Under the pieces are notes generated by a model. It made no database searches and had not been told where the DNA came from. It saw only the letters and a program-made list of their open reading frames with translations. Positions 35,623-44,312 of a DNA stretch of 64,000 bases are shown here, piece by piece. Both the position numbers and the translations under genes were made by a program. Source of the stretch: Frisingicoccus caecimuris (GTDB taxonomy: Bacteria > Bacillota > Clostridia > Lachnospirales > Lachnospiraceae); assembly GCF_004340975.1 (NCBI RefSeq), contig NZ_SLXA01000011.1, forward strand, positions 27,224 through 91,223. The letters run 5' to 3'. Position 1 is the first letter of the stretch; the number at the start of each line of letters is the position of its first letter.

Positions 35623-36482
35623 AGACATTAAGGCAATTACTAAAAGAAGGCGAACAGCGCCTTTTGGAAAATCAGATTGAAAATGGCACTATGGAAGCCA
35701 GATATTTGTTAGAATATATCTGTGATCTGAATTGGGCCCAGTATCTTTTACAGGCAGATACGGAGGCCGACCCACAGGAGGAACGGCGGTACATGGAAGC
35801 GGTGGAACACCGATGTACCCATTATCCGCTGCAGTATATATTAGGAACGGCCGATTTTATGGGGCTTGAATTTATGGTCAATGAAGCGGTGCTGATTCCG
35901 AGGCAGGATACGGAAGTATTGGTTGAGACTGTCCTGAAAGAAGCAGATATTCCGGGAGGGAAACTTTTGGATATGTGTACCGGCTCGGGCTGTATACTCA
36001 TCAGTTTGATGGCTTTGGGAAGTTATGGCCGGGGCATTGGTGTGGATGTATCGGAGGATGCTCTGAGAGTGGCCCGGATGAATGGTATATTTAACCGTGA
36101 AAACTGGGAGAAGAAGGGCCGGGGAGCCAATGATATCCTATGGCTGCAAAGCGATTTGTTTCAAAAGGTAAATGGTCGGTTTGATGTCATCGTATCCAAT
36201 CCGCCGTATATTCCGGCATCGGTCATTGAGACGCTTATGCCGGAAGTGAAGGATTATGAACCAAGGCTGGCTTTGGAAGGGGCCGATGAGGGACTGGAAT
36301 TTTATAAAAAGATTTCTGAAGCTGCGAAGGAGTTTCTAAATCCGGAGGGATGGCTGTTTTTTGAAATTGGCTGCGAACAGGCAGGACCGGTTTCAGAAAT
36401 TTTATCGGAAAATGGGTTCCGGGATATACATACGGTCAGAGATCTGGCCGGACTGGACCGGGTGGTCTATGGAAGAAGATAG
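35619..36482 (+). CDS. prmC: Release factor glutamine methyltransferase
   Basis: SAM-dependent N5-methyltransferase acting on the GGQ glutamine of release factors; 287 residues. N-terminal RF-binding helices, then 'LLDMCTGSGCILISL' (SAM motif I), 'GVDVSEDALRVARMN' and the catalytic 'VSNPPYIP'. The ATG at 35619 overlaps the DUF1385 stop; the longer frame from 35589 is inside that gene. Its substrate, RF1, is encoded 21 bp downstream. Confidence 0.97.
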   Translation: MKTLRQLLKEGEQRLLENQIENGTMEARYLLEYICDLNWAQYLLQADTEADPQEERRYMEAVEHRCTHYPLQYILGTADFMGLEFMVNEAVLIPRQDTEVLVETVLKEADIPGGKLLDMCTGSGCILISLMALGSYGRGIGVDVSEDALRVARMNGIFNRENWEKKGRGANDILWLQSDLFQKVNGRFDVIVSNPPYIPASVIETLMPEVKDYEPRLALEGADEGLEFYKKISEAAKEFLNPEGWLFFEIGCEQAGPVSEILSENGFRDIHTVRDLAGLDRVVYGRR

Positions 36483-36503
36483 AAATCAATTGGAGGAAAA
36501 ACT

Positions 36504-37580
36504 ATGTTTGACAGATTAGATGATATTTTAATCCGTTATCAGCAGGTAATGGAGGAGTTGAACGATCCGGATGTGGTCAATGACCAGCCGCGGTTTCGTA
36601 AGCTGATGAAAGAACAAAATGACCTGGCTCCAATCGTCGAAAAATATACGGAATATAAGCAGGAAAAGCAAAATGTGGAAGATAGCCTGGAGCTTTTGGA
36701 GATGGAGAACGACGAAGAGATGCGGGAACTTGCCAAGGAAGAGATGGCTGAGTCCAAAAAACGAATCGGGGAAATCGAGCAGGAATTGAAGATTCTCCTT
36801 ATTCCGAAGGACCCGATGGACGAGAAGAATGTTATCGTGGAAATTCGTGCCGGTGCCGGCGGCGATGAAGCAGCGTTATTTGCGGCGGAATTATTCCGTA
36901 TGTATTCAAAATATGCGGAAAAACAGCGCTGGAAGATTGATATGATGAGTGTGAATGAGAGCGGTATCGGAGGTTTTAAAGAGGTCGTATTCATGATCAG
37001 CGGAAATGGTGTCTATTCACGGCTGAAATTTGAGAGCGGTGTACACCGGGTACAGCGTGTGCCGGAAACCGAATCCGGCGGCCGTATTCATACATCCACA
37101 GTTACCGTGGCTATTATGCCGGAAGCGGAAGAAGTGGATGTTCAGCTGGATATGAACGATGTGCGTATTGACGTATTCCGTGCTTCCGGTAACGGGGGAC
37201 AGTGTGTTAATACAACCGATTCAGCGGTGCGTATTACCCATATTCCGACAGGAATCGTTATTTCCTGTCAGGATGAAAAATCTCAGTTAAAGAATAAGGA
37301 TAAAGGTCTGAAAGTTCTTCGCTCCAGACTGTACGATCTGGAATTGGAAAAGAAGAAAAAAGAGGAAGCCGCCAACCGTAAAAATCAGGTTGGAACGGGC
37401 GATCGTTCCGAGAAGATTCGAACATACAACTTCCCTCAGGGGCGGTGTACGGATCATCGGATCAAATTGACATTACATCGTCTGGATGATATTTTAAACG
37501 GCGATTTAGATGAGATCATTGATAGCCTGACTGCTGCAGATCAGGCCGCCAAACTGAGTAACATGGAGGAAGAAGGTTAA
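36504..37580 (+). CDS. prfA: Peptide chain release factor 1
   Basis: 358 residues. The GGQ loop '[20 protein letters not shown]' would reach the peptidyl-transferase centre, and the domain with the codon-reading PxT-type loop ('[19 protein letters not shown]' region) is present. N-terminal coiled helices and the Lys-rich end '[30 protein letters not shown]' are normal. TTGGAGGAAAAACT precedes the ATG. It reads UAA and UAG. Confidence 0.98.
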   Translation: MFDRLDDILIRYQQVMEELNDPDVVNDQPRFRKLMKEQNDLAPIVEKYTEYKQEKQNVEDSLELLEMENDEEMRELAKEEMAESKKRIGEIEQELKILLIPKDPMDEKNVIVEIRAGAGGDEAALFAAELFRMYSKYAEKQRWKIDMMSVNESGIGGFKEVVFMISGNGVYSRLKFESGVHRVQRVPETESGGRIHTSTVTVAIMPEAEEVDVQLDMNDVRIDVFRASGNGGQCVNTTDSAVRITHIPTGIVISCQDEKSQLKNKDKGLKVLRSRLYDLELEKKKKEEAANRKNQVGTGDRSEKIRTYNFPQGRCTDHRIKLTLHRLDDILNGDLDEIIDSLTAADQAAKLSNMEEEG

Positions 37581-37585
37581 ATCAA

Positions 37586-38773
37586 ATGATATCTAAAAGC
37601 ATGACACAGTTGGTTCAGGGAAATTCAGTGATCCGCGCCCTGTTTGAGGAAGGCAAGGAAATGGCCCGGGAAGTGGGGGCGGAAAATGTTTATGATTTCA
37701 GTCTGGGGAATCCGAGCGTTCCGGCCCCAGAGGCCGTGCGCACATCCATGAAACGGATTCTGGACGGGGATAATTCGCTCTATGTCCATGGCTATATGAG
37801 CAATGCGGGCTATGAAGAAGTCCGGGAAGCCGTGGCAGCATCATTAAATAAGCGATTTGGGACCTGCTTCGACTGGACGGGCATTCTCATGACCGTCGGT
37901 GCAGCCGGAGGTTTAAATGTGGTTTTGAGAACGATTCTTGACCCGGGCGATGAGGTCATCTGTTTTGCACCGTTTTTTGGTGAATATACCAATTATGTGC
38001 ATAATTATCAGGGAAATCTGGTTGTGATTCCACCGAATCCACCGACATTCCAGCCAAATGTGGAAATGCTGGCAGAAAGGATTACGGAAAGGACAAAGGC
38101 ACTGATTCTCAATAATCCGAATAATCCGACGGGCGTCGTTTATTCCGCGGAGACATTGGACAAATTGCAGGCCATTTTAGAAGAAGCAGAGAAACGGATC
38201 GGACATTCCATTTATGTGATTTCGGATGAGCCTTATCGTGAACTTGTCTATGATGGCGTGAAAGTGCCATTTATGACAAAACACATCCGTAATTGCATCA
38301 TCGGCTATTCTTTCAGTAAATCCCTTTCTCTGCCGGGGGAACGGATTGGCTATCTGGCTGTGCCGAAGGAAGTGGACGACTACCAGGGACTTGTGGAAGG
38401 ACTGACAATCGCCAACCGGGTGCTTGGTTTTGTTAATGCTCCGTCTCTGCAGCAGTTGATGATCAAAGAATGTCTGAATGAACAGACGGATGTGGCTGCT
38501 TATGACAAAAATCGAAAGTTTTTATATAAGTCTCTGTCCGACATGGGATTTGATTGCGTGAAGCCGGAAGGTGCATTTTATCTTTTTGTAAAATCACCGG
38601 TGGCAGACGAAAAAGTCTTTGTCACAGAGGCAAAGAAACATCATCTTCTGCTCGTGCCGGCGTCAACCTTTGGATGTCCGGGCTATGTACGCATTGCTTA
38701 TTGCGTATCCTATGAGATGATTGAACGTTCTCTGCCGGCCTTCCGGGCTTTAGCGGGAACATATTTTGACTGA
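37586..38773 (+). CDS. PLP-dependent class I/II aminotransferase
   Basis: 395 residues, fold type I. PLP lysine K245 in 'YSFSKSLSLPGERIGY', 'ILNNPNNPTGVVYS' (Asn for PLP), 'VISDEPYRELVYDG' (Asp/Tyr), and 'VRIAYCVS' (substrate Arg). 'YDFSLGNPSVPAPEAV' opens the N-terminal arm. It most resembles the Clostridial subgroup of aspartate-type aminotransferases; the amino donor is uncertain. It starts 5 bp after prfA and overlaps the upstream extension of the next aminotransferase. Confidence 0.92.
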   Translation: MISKSMTQLVQGNSVIRALFEEGKEMAREVGAENVYDFSLGNPSVPAPEAVRTSMKRILDGDNSLYVHGYMSNAGYEEVREAVAASLNKRFGTCFDWTGILMTVGAAGGLNVVLRTILDPGDEVICFAPFFGEYTNYVHNYQGNLVVIPPNPPTFQPNVEMLAERITERTKALILNNPNNPTGVVYSAETLDKLQAILEEAEKRIGHSIYVISDEPYRELVYDGVKVPFMTKHIRNCIIGYSFSKSLSLPGERIGYLAVPKEVDDYQGLVEGLTIANRVLGFVNAPSLQQLMIKECLNEQTDVAAYDKNRKFLYKSLSDMGFDCVKPEGAFYLFVKSPVADEKVFVTEAKKHHLLLVPASTFGCPGYVRIAYCVSYEMIERSLPAFRALAGTYFD

Positions 38774-38795
38774 AATAAGAGAGGTTGTGATACGG

Positions 38796-39851
38796 ATGAA
38801 GACGTGGAGAGATTATGTACGCCGGGTTGTGCCTTACACACCGGGCGAGCAGCCAAATCAGCCGGGAATGATCAAATTAAATACAAATGAAAACCCTTAT
38901 CCTCCGGCTCCGGGGGTCGTAAAGCTGGCGGAGCATCTGGAAACAGATCGTTTTCGTCTCTACCCGGACCCAACAGCAAGTGTGCTGACGGAAGCACTGG
39001 CTGAATTTTATCATATAAAGCAGGAGCAGGTATTTGTCGGCGTGGGATCGGACGATGTGCTGGCTATGGCTTTCCAGACCTTTTTCAACAGTGATCAGCC
39101 GATATTTTTCCCGGATGTTACCTATTCCTTTTATCCGGTGTGGGCGGATGCCTTCCGGATTCCTTATGAGACAAAGGCTCTGGATGATCATTTCCGCATT
39201 CGGAAAGAAGACTATTATGCCGATAACGGCGGTGTTGTATTCCCGAATCCAAATGCGCCGACTTCCGTGTATGAGGACCTGGACTTTGTGGAAGATATTA
39301 TAAAGCATAACAGAGATGTGCTTGTGATCGTCGATGAGGCATATATAGATTTTGGCGGCAGGTCTGCATTGGAGCTGGTTGAGAAATATGATAACCTGCT
39401 TGTGGTACAGACCTTTTCAAAATCCCGCTCCATGGCGGGAATGCGGATTGGTTATGCCATTGGTAATGAGGAATTGATCAAAGCGCTGAATGATTTTAAA
39501 TATTCCTTTAATTCCTATACAATGAACCAGACGGCTTTGATTCTCGGCGCAGAAGCGGTAAAAGACCGGGATTATTTTAACCAATGTATTGAAAAAATTA
39601 TCCGTACGCGGACTTGGGCTGCGGAAGAATTAAGGGCGCTTGGATTTGAATTTAATGAACCCCGGGCCAATTTTATTTTTGCGACCCATCCGAAGTATCC
39701 GGCCAGGGAATTATTTGAGGCATTGCGGAAAGAAAATATCTATGTACGGTATTTTAGTCTGCCCCGGATTGATAACTATTTAAGAATTACAGTGGGAACC
39801 GATTCCGAGATGGAGACGCTGATTCATTTTCTTAAAGACTATGTTAAATAA
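38796..39851 (+). CDS. hisC: Histidinol-phosphate aminotransferase family protein
   Basis: 351 residues. 'MIKLNTNENPYPPAPGV' and 'RLYPDPTASVLTEALAEF' are the HisC N-terminal blocks; PLP lysine K209 lies in 'VVQTFSKSRSMAGMRIGY', and the end 'IDNYLRITVGTDSEME' carries the phosphate-contacting Arg. I choose the ATG at 38796; the TTG at 38766 lies inside the previous gene. It stands outside any his operon here and next to another aminotransferase, so its in vivo substrate could be histidinol phosphate or an aromatic amino acid; HisC-like enzymes often do both. Confidence 0.85.
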   Translation: MKTWRDYVRRVVPYTPGEQPNQPGMIKLNTNENPYPPAPGVVKLAEHLETDRFRLYPDPTASVLTEALAEFYHIKQEQVFVGVGSDDVLAMAFQTFFNSDQPIFFPDVTYSFYPVWADAFRIPYETKALDDHFRIRKEDYYADNGGVVFPNPNAPTSVYEDLDFVEDIIKHNRDVLVIVDEAYIDFGGRSALELVEKYDNLLVVQTFSKSRSMAGMRIGYAIGNEELIKALNDFKYSFNSYTMNQTALILGAEAVKDRDYFNQCIEKIIRTRTWAAEELRALGFEFNEPRANFIFATHPKYPARELFEALRKENIYVRYFSLPRIDNYLRITVGTDSEMETLIHFLKDYVK

Positions 39852-39860
39852 AAGAGCTCG

Positions 39861-39898
39861 AATCCTCTCAATAGCAGAACTGTTGAGAGGATTTCTTT
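39861..39898 (+). terminator. Terminator after hisC
   Basis: AATCCTCTCAA (39861-39871) pairs perfectly with TTGAGAGGATT (39883-39893), then TCTTT. Confidence 0.8.
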
Positions 39899-39919
39899 AG
39901 TGAATGGAGGTGATGGGGT

Positions 39920-42310
39920 GTGAAGCATGAGGTGCGGGTTTCCGTAAGAAATCTTGTGGAGTTTATTTTGAGAAATGGGGATATCAGCCAGAAGATGGGG
40001 GTTATGCAGGATGTGGATGCCATGCAGGCCGGAAGCCGTGCCCACAGGAAACTCCAAAAACAGGGCGGCAGCAATTACCGGGCAGAAGTCAGTCTGAAAC
40101 GGAAAATAGAGATTGATGAGACGCTGGATATCCAGGTCGAGGGACGGGCCGACGGGATCATTACGAATCCGGCTGATGAAACGGACATCATGATCGATGA
40201 AATCAAGGGGACATTTACGAAGTTGGAAGTTATTGAGACGGCGGATATTCTTCATGTGGCCCAGGCCGACTGTTATGCCTGTATTTACGCCAATCTTCAT
40301 GAATTAGAAAAGATCAATGTTCGGGTTACTTATATTCATCTGGAGACGGAAATGGTCAAGACCTTTGAATTTCTGCGGACCAGGGAGGAATTGGAAAGCT
40401 GGTTTCAGGAATTGGTACACCAGTATGCCCGTTGGGCAAAATGGCAGATTGAGTGGCAGAAGCTGCGGGATGAGACCATTAAAACACTGGCATTTCCCTA
40501 TGAATACCGCCTCAGCCAGAAACGGATGATGAACGGTGTCTACCGTTCGATTGACGAGGGGAAAAATATCTTTATCCAGGCGCCGACGGGAACGGGCAAG
40601 ACCCTGGGAACCCTCTTTCCTTCTATTAAAGCCATGGGACAGGAAAACTGCGGGCGGATTTTTTATCTGACTGCCAAGACAATCACACGGACGGTGGCGG
40701 AGGACACGGGAAAGCTCTTGCAGGAAAAAGGACTGCGGATGAAATTTATTACGCTGACAGCCAAGGAGAAGATATGTCCTTTGGAAGAGTGCCTGTGCCA
40801 GCCGGATACCTGTGAGCGGGCCAGAGGGCATTTTGACAGGGTGAATGAGGCCATTTTCGATATGATCCATCATGAAGATCAAATCGACAGAGCATGCATT
40901 CTTGACTATGCCGGGCGGTATCAGGTATGTCCTTTTGAATTTCAGCTCGATATTGCTCTCTGGTGCGATGTGATCATATGTGATTATAATTATGTATTTG
41001 ACCCGGTGGTCTATCTGAAGCGTTTTTTTGGCGATGCCATGGCAAATATGGTGTTTCTTGTAGATGAGGCCCATAATCTTGTTGACCGGGCCCGGGAAAT
41101 GTACAGTGCGGTTTTATATCGAAAAAGTTTTGACGAGGTTTATCGAAAATTAAAACCTATACGGACAAAAATTGCCCGGAAGGTTCATAAGTGCGGACAA
41201 TACCTGAAAGATTATCAGGAAAGCCGGGAGGAAGAAGGCGGCAGCTATGCAGTTGTCAGGGAAGTGGGCAGTTTTATCTTAAGTCTCATGCGGATGGTTT
41301 CGGATATGGAGGATTATCTGCAGGAAGATATGGCGCCGGAACTTCGGGAGACAGTGACAAAATTGTATTTTGATGCCAGACGATTTATCAACACCTACGA
41401 TCTGCTGGATGAGAAGTATATCATATATACGGAGGGTACAGACGGTGAGGCTATGATCAAAATGTTCTGTGTGGACCCGTCAGGAAACCTGGGCGAACGA
41501 ATCAGTATGAGCCGAAGCTGTATTTTTTTCTCAGCAACATTGCTGCCGGTTCAGTATTATAAAGATCTGTTGAGCAGTAAACCGGAGGCAGATTATGAGA
41601 TGTATGTGGATTCACCTTTTCGTCCGGAAAATCGGTTGATATTTACGGCGGGGGATGTGAGCAGCCGCTATACGTGCCGTAATCCGGAGCAGTATGAAAG
41701 GATTGCTGAGTATATACGGAAAATCATCCGGGGTAAAAATGGAAATTATCTGGTATTTTGTCCGTCCTATGCTTTTATGGACAATGTCTTTGATGCATTT
41801 ACCGAGAAGGAAATGTCAAAGGCAGGGAATGGACTGCAGGTATTTCGACAGGAAAGCGGCATGGATGAGGATGCACGCCGGGCATTTCTTGAAAATTTTA
41901 AGGAGAAACCTCATGAGACGATTCTTGGCTTTTGTGTGCTTGGCGGGATATTTTCGGAGGGGATTGATTTAAAAGCGGACCGGTTGATCGGAGCGATCAT
42001 CGTTGGCACGGGGCTTCCGGGAATCGGCAGTGAGCGGGAACTTCTGAAGGCCTATTTTGATGAAAAAAGGGGAAATGGTTTTGATTATGCATACCTTTTT
42101 CCGGGAATGAATAAGGTGCTCCAGGCAGGAGGAAGGGTCATCCGATCTGAGGATGACAAAGGCGTCATTGCACTGCTGGATGAACGGTTTAATTACAGCA
42201 GTTACAAGCGTATGTTTCCGCGGGAATGGATACCTTTCCAGAAATTAGACATGGATTCTGTGGAGGAAAATATAGAAAAATTCTGGACAGAACAAATAAA
42301 TAATCTATAA
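39920..42310 (+). CDS. RecB-like nuclease fused to DinG/XPD-type helicase
   Basis: 796 residues. Residues 35-125 carry a full PD-(D/E)XK RecB/Cas4-type site: H42, D78 ('GRADGI'), E94 and K96 ('DEIKG'), Q115 and Y119 ('QADCY'). From about 195 a superfamily 2 helicase follows: Walker A 'QAPTGTGKTLG', an Fe-S domain with four Cys in 'KICPLEECLCQPDTC' and 'YQVCPFE', DEAH box 'VDEAHNL', and motif VI 'QAGGRVIRSEDD'. Start is GTG after GGAGGTGAT, a near-perfect ribosome site. Fe-S helicases of this kind unwind 5'-3' in DNA repair; the fused nuclease suggests coupled unwinding and cutting (inference). Target structure unknown. Confidence 0.9.
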   Translation: MKHEVRVSVRNLVEFILRNGDISQKMGVMQDVDAMQAGSRAHRKLQKQGGSNYRAEVSLKRKIEIDETLDIQVEGRADGIITNPADETDIMIDEIKGTFTKLEVIETADILHVAQADCYACIYANLHELEKINVRVTYIHLETEMVKTFEFLRTREELESWFQELVHQYARWAKWQIEWQKLRDETIKTLAFPYEYRLSQKRMMNGVYRSIDEGKNIFIQAPTGTGKTLGTLFPSIKAMGQENCGRIFYLTAKTITRTVAEDTGKLLQEKGLRMKFITLTAKEKICPLEECLCQPDTCERARGHFDRVNEAIFDMIHHEDQIDRACILDYAGRYQVCPFEFQLDIALWCDVIICDYNYVFDPVVYLKRFFGDAMANMVFLVDEAHNLVDRAREMYSAVLYRKSFDEVYRKLKPIRTKIARKVHKCGQYLKDYQESREEEGGSYAVVREVGSFILSLMRMVSDMEDYLQEDMAPELRETVTKLYFDARRFINTYDLLDEKYIIYTEGTDGEAMIKMFCVDPSGNLGERISMSRSCIFFSATLLPVQYYKDLLSSKPEADYEMYVDSPFRPENRLIFTAGDVSSRYTCRNPEQYERIAEYIRKIIRGKNGNYLVFCPSYAFMDNVFDAFTEKEMSKAGNGLQVFRQESGMDEDARRAFLENFKEKPHETILGFCVLGGIFSEGIDLKADRLIGAIIVGTGLPGIGSERELLKAYFDEKRGNGFDYAYLFPGMNKVLQAGGRVIRSEDDKGVIALLDERFNYSSYKRMFPREWIPFQKLDMDSVEENIEKFWTEQINNL

Positions 42311-42342
42311 TAAGATTAAGAAAAGAAATAGGAGGTTATTTC

Positions 42343-42585
42343 ATGGTAATCACAATTTGCATTGGAAGTTCCTGTCATCTGAAAGGCTCCAGAAGTGTTA
42401 TTCAGGGACTTCAGAAAAAAATTCAGGACAATCATCTGACTTCTAAGATAGAATTAAATGGTTCTTTCTGCACCGGCGAGTGCGAAAAGGGCGTTTGTGT
42501 AAAGATTGATGAAGAACTTTTTTCCGTCTCACCGGAAACTGTAGATACATTTTTTGAAGATGAGGTACTCAGGAGGGTAAATTAG
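42343..42585 (+). CDS. Thioredoxin-like [2Fe-2S] ferredoxin (NuoE-type) of the hydrogenase operon
   Basis: 80 residues. C6 and C11 ('CIGSSC', C-x4-C) with C43 and C47 ('CTGEC', C-x3-C) match the [2Fe-2S] ligand pattern of NuoE/HydA-associated thioredoxin-fold ferredoxins; a fifth Cys is C52. It is first in a four-gene operon and its TAG stop shares one base with the GTG of the hydrogenase-like gene, so the two are coupled. It most likely passes electrons to or from that protein. AGGAGGTTATTTC precedes the ATG. Confidence 0.9.
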   Translation: MVITICIGSSCHLKGSRSVIQGLQKKIQDNHLTSKIELNGSFCTGECEKGVCVKIDEELFSVSPETVDTFFEDEVLRRVN

Positions 42586-44312
42586 TGGCGGCAATTGGAT
42601 TTAAGACGGCAAAATGCAAAGACTGTTATAAATGCGTGCGGATATGTCCGGTAAAAGCCATTCGTATAAAGGATGAGCATGCGCTTTATGTGGCTGATGA
42701 ATGTGTTTTGTGCGGACGATGTCTGGAAGCCTGTCCTCAGGATGCGGTTGTTTATGTCAGTGACTTAAATAAGGCAAAAAAATACATTCGGGAAGGCAAC
42801 GTCACGATTGCGTCACTGGATCCGGCGTATCTGGGCATTTTCGGAGATACGGAAAACGGCACAAGTCAATTGCGGAGTGCATTACATAAACTGGGTTTTA
42901 CCCATATCCGGGAGACGGCGGAGGGGGCGGTTCATGTGACAAAGGCCTACGAATGTCTTATTCGAGAAGGGACAATGAACAACATTATCACCTCATCCTG
43001 TACGGCTATCAATGAGCTGGTGGAAAAATATTATACGGATATGATTCCTTATATGGCTCCGGTCGTTTCGCCGATGACAGCCCATGGTATGATGCTGAAG
43101 GAAGAATTTGGTCCGGACGCAAAAGTCATTTACATAGGAAGCTGTACGGCCAGAGGCCGGGAGGCGGTCCGGGAGCGCTGCCGGGGAACTTACGTGGATG
43201 CGGTGTTGGATTTCCAGGAACTTCGCAGATGGCTTGACGAAGAGGATATTGACTTAAATCAGTGCGAGTTTTATCCGAGAGAGGGGGCCAATGCGATGGT
43301 CAATGGCCTTTATGGCGTAAGCGGCGGTATTTTAGCCGCAGTGGAGGCGGATGAAGGCTTTGGAAAATATGAGCAGCTTTATGTGGACGGCATTGATTCG
43401 GTGAGGGAGTTATTTGACTGTATTCGCAAAGGGGAGATCAATAACTGTTTTATCGAGGTGGCTTCCTGTGTCGGCGGATGTATCAATGGTCCCTTGGCCG
43501 GCGGCCGGGAGAGTGACCGATTCAAAGCACGGATTTACACGAACCAGAAAATTATCCGTGAATTTCCCAAGGATATGGCTAAAATGGATGGAAATATCCT
43601 GCTAAAAAAAGAATTTAACGAATCTCCACGCAAATCAGTCATGCCGACGGAAGAGGAAATCCAGGAAGCACTTCGCCGGGATGGCAAGGCATCTCCGGAA
43701 AAACAGCTTAACTGCGGAGCCTGTGGCTTTAAAACCTGCCGGGACAAGGCTATTGCCCGGTGCCAGAATAAAGGGCAGCTGAATTTGTGTATTCCGTATA
43801 TGTATCAGCAGGCCCGATCCATGTCAGAAGTTATTTTGTCTGTGACGCCGAACCTGATCATTACCGTCGATGAAAAATTGCGGATTCGTCAGTTCAACAA
43901 TGCGGCGGAAGTTATGTTCAATATTTCGGCAGAGGAAGCCTATCGTATGCCGTTGGCCAATATTCTGGATCCGGTGAATTTTGAGCAGGTTTTTCGGGAA
44001 AAACGCAGTATTATGAACAAAAAGGTGACTTATGAAAACTATGGCCTGGTCACAATGCAGAATATTATCTATATCCGTGACATGAATTGTGCCCTCGGCA
44101 TTTTGAGAAATGTGACAGCGGAGGAAAAAATCCGTGAACAGCATGACCGTATGCGCCGGGATGCGATGGATATTGCCCAGAAGGTAATTGATAAACAGAT
44201 GATGGTAGCCCAGGAAATCGCCGGATTGCTCGGAGAGACGACAGCGGAGACAAAAGTCACTCTTACGAAAATGAGAGACAGTATCTTTTACGATGGAGAA
44301 GACAATTTATGA
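42585..44312 (+). CDS. Group C-type (putative sensory) [FeFe]-hydrogenase with PAS domain
   Basis: 575 residues. Two [4Fe-4S] motifs at 11-50 ('CKDCYKCVRICP', 'CVLCGRCLEACP'); H-cluster domain about 70-340 with ligands C139 ('TSSCT'), C187 ('GSCTARGRE') and C295/C299 ('SCVGGCINGP'); a third Fe-S domain at 375-402 ('CGACGFKTC'); a PAS domain about 415-520 ('VTPNLIITVDEKLRIRQFN'); and a helical tail. The proton-relay Cys of catalytic hydrogenases (first Cys of TSCCP) is S138 here. This architecture next to a PP2C phosphatase matches the phosphatase-linked class (C3 in hydrogenase classifications), proposed to sense H2 or redox state. GTG start with AGGAGGG seven bases upstream. Confidence 0.93.
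   Translation: MAAIGFKTAKCKDCYKCVRICPVKAIRIKDEHALYVADECVLCGRCLEACPQDAVVYVSDLNKAKKYIREGNVTIASLDPAYLGIFGDTENGTSQLRSALHKLGFTHIRETAEGAVHVTKAYECLIREGTMNNIITSSCTAINELVEKYYTDMIPYMAPVVSPMTAHGMMLKEEFGPDAKVIYIGSCTARGREAVRERCRGTYVDAVLDFQELRRWLDEEDIDLNQCEFYPREGANAMVNGLYGVSGGILAAVEADEGFGKYEQLYVDGIDSVRELFDCIRKGEINNCFIEVASCVGGCINGPLAGGRESDRFKARIYTNQKIIREFPKDMAKMDGNILLKKEFNESPRKSVMPTEEEIQEALRRDGKASPEKQLNCGACGFKTCRDKAIARCQNKGQLNLCIPYMYQQARSMSEVILSVTPNLIITVDEKLRIRQFNNAAEVMFNISAEEAYRMPLANILDPVNFEQVFREKRSIMNKKVTYENYGLVTMQNIIYIRDMNCALGILRNVTAEEKIREQHDRMRRDAMDIAQKVIDKQMMVAQEIAGLLGETTAETKVTLTKMRDSIFYDGEDNL

Noticed and set aside
40304..41074. 256-codon minus-strand frame within the nuclease-helicase
   Set aside because: Antisense to conserved helicase motifs, no domain and no ribosome site.
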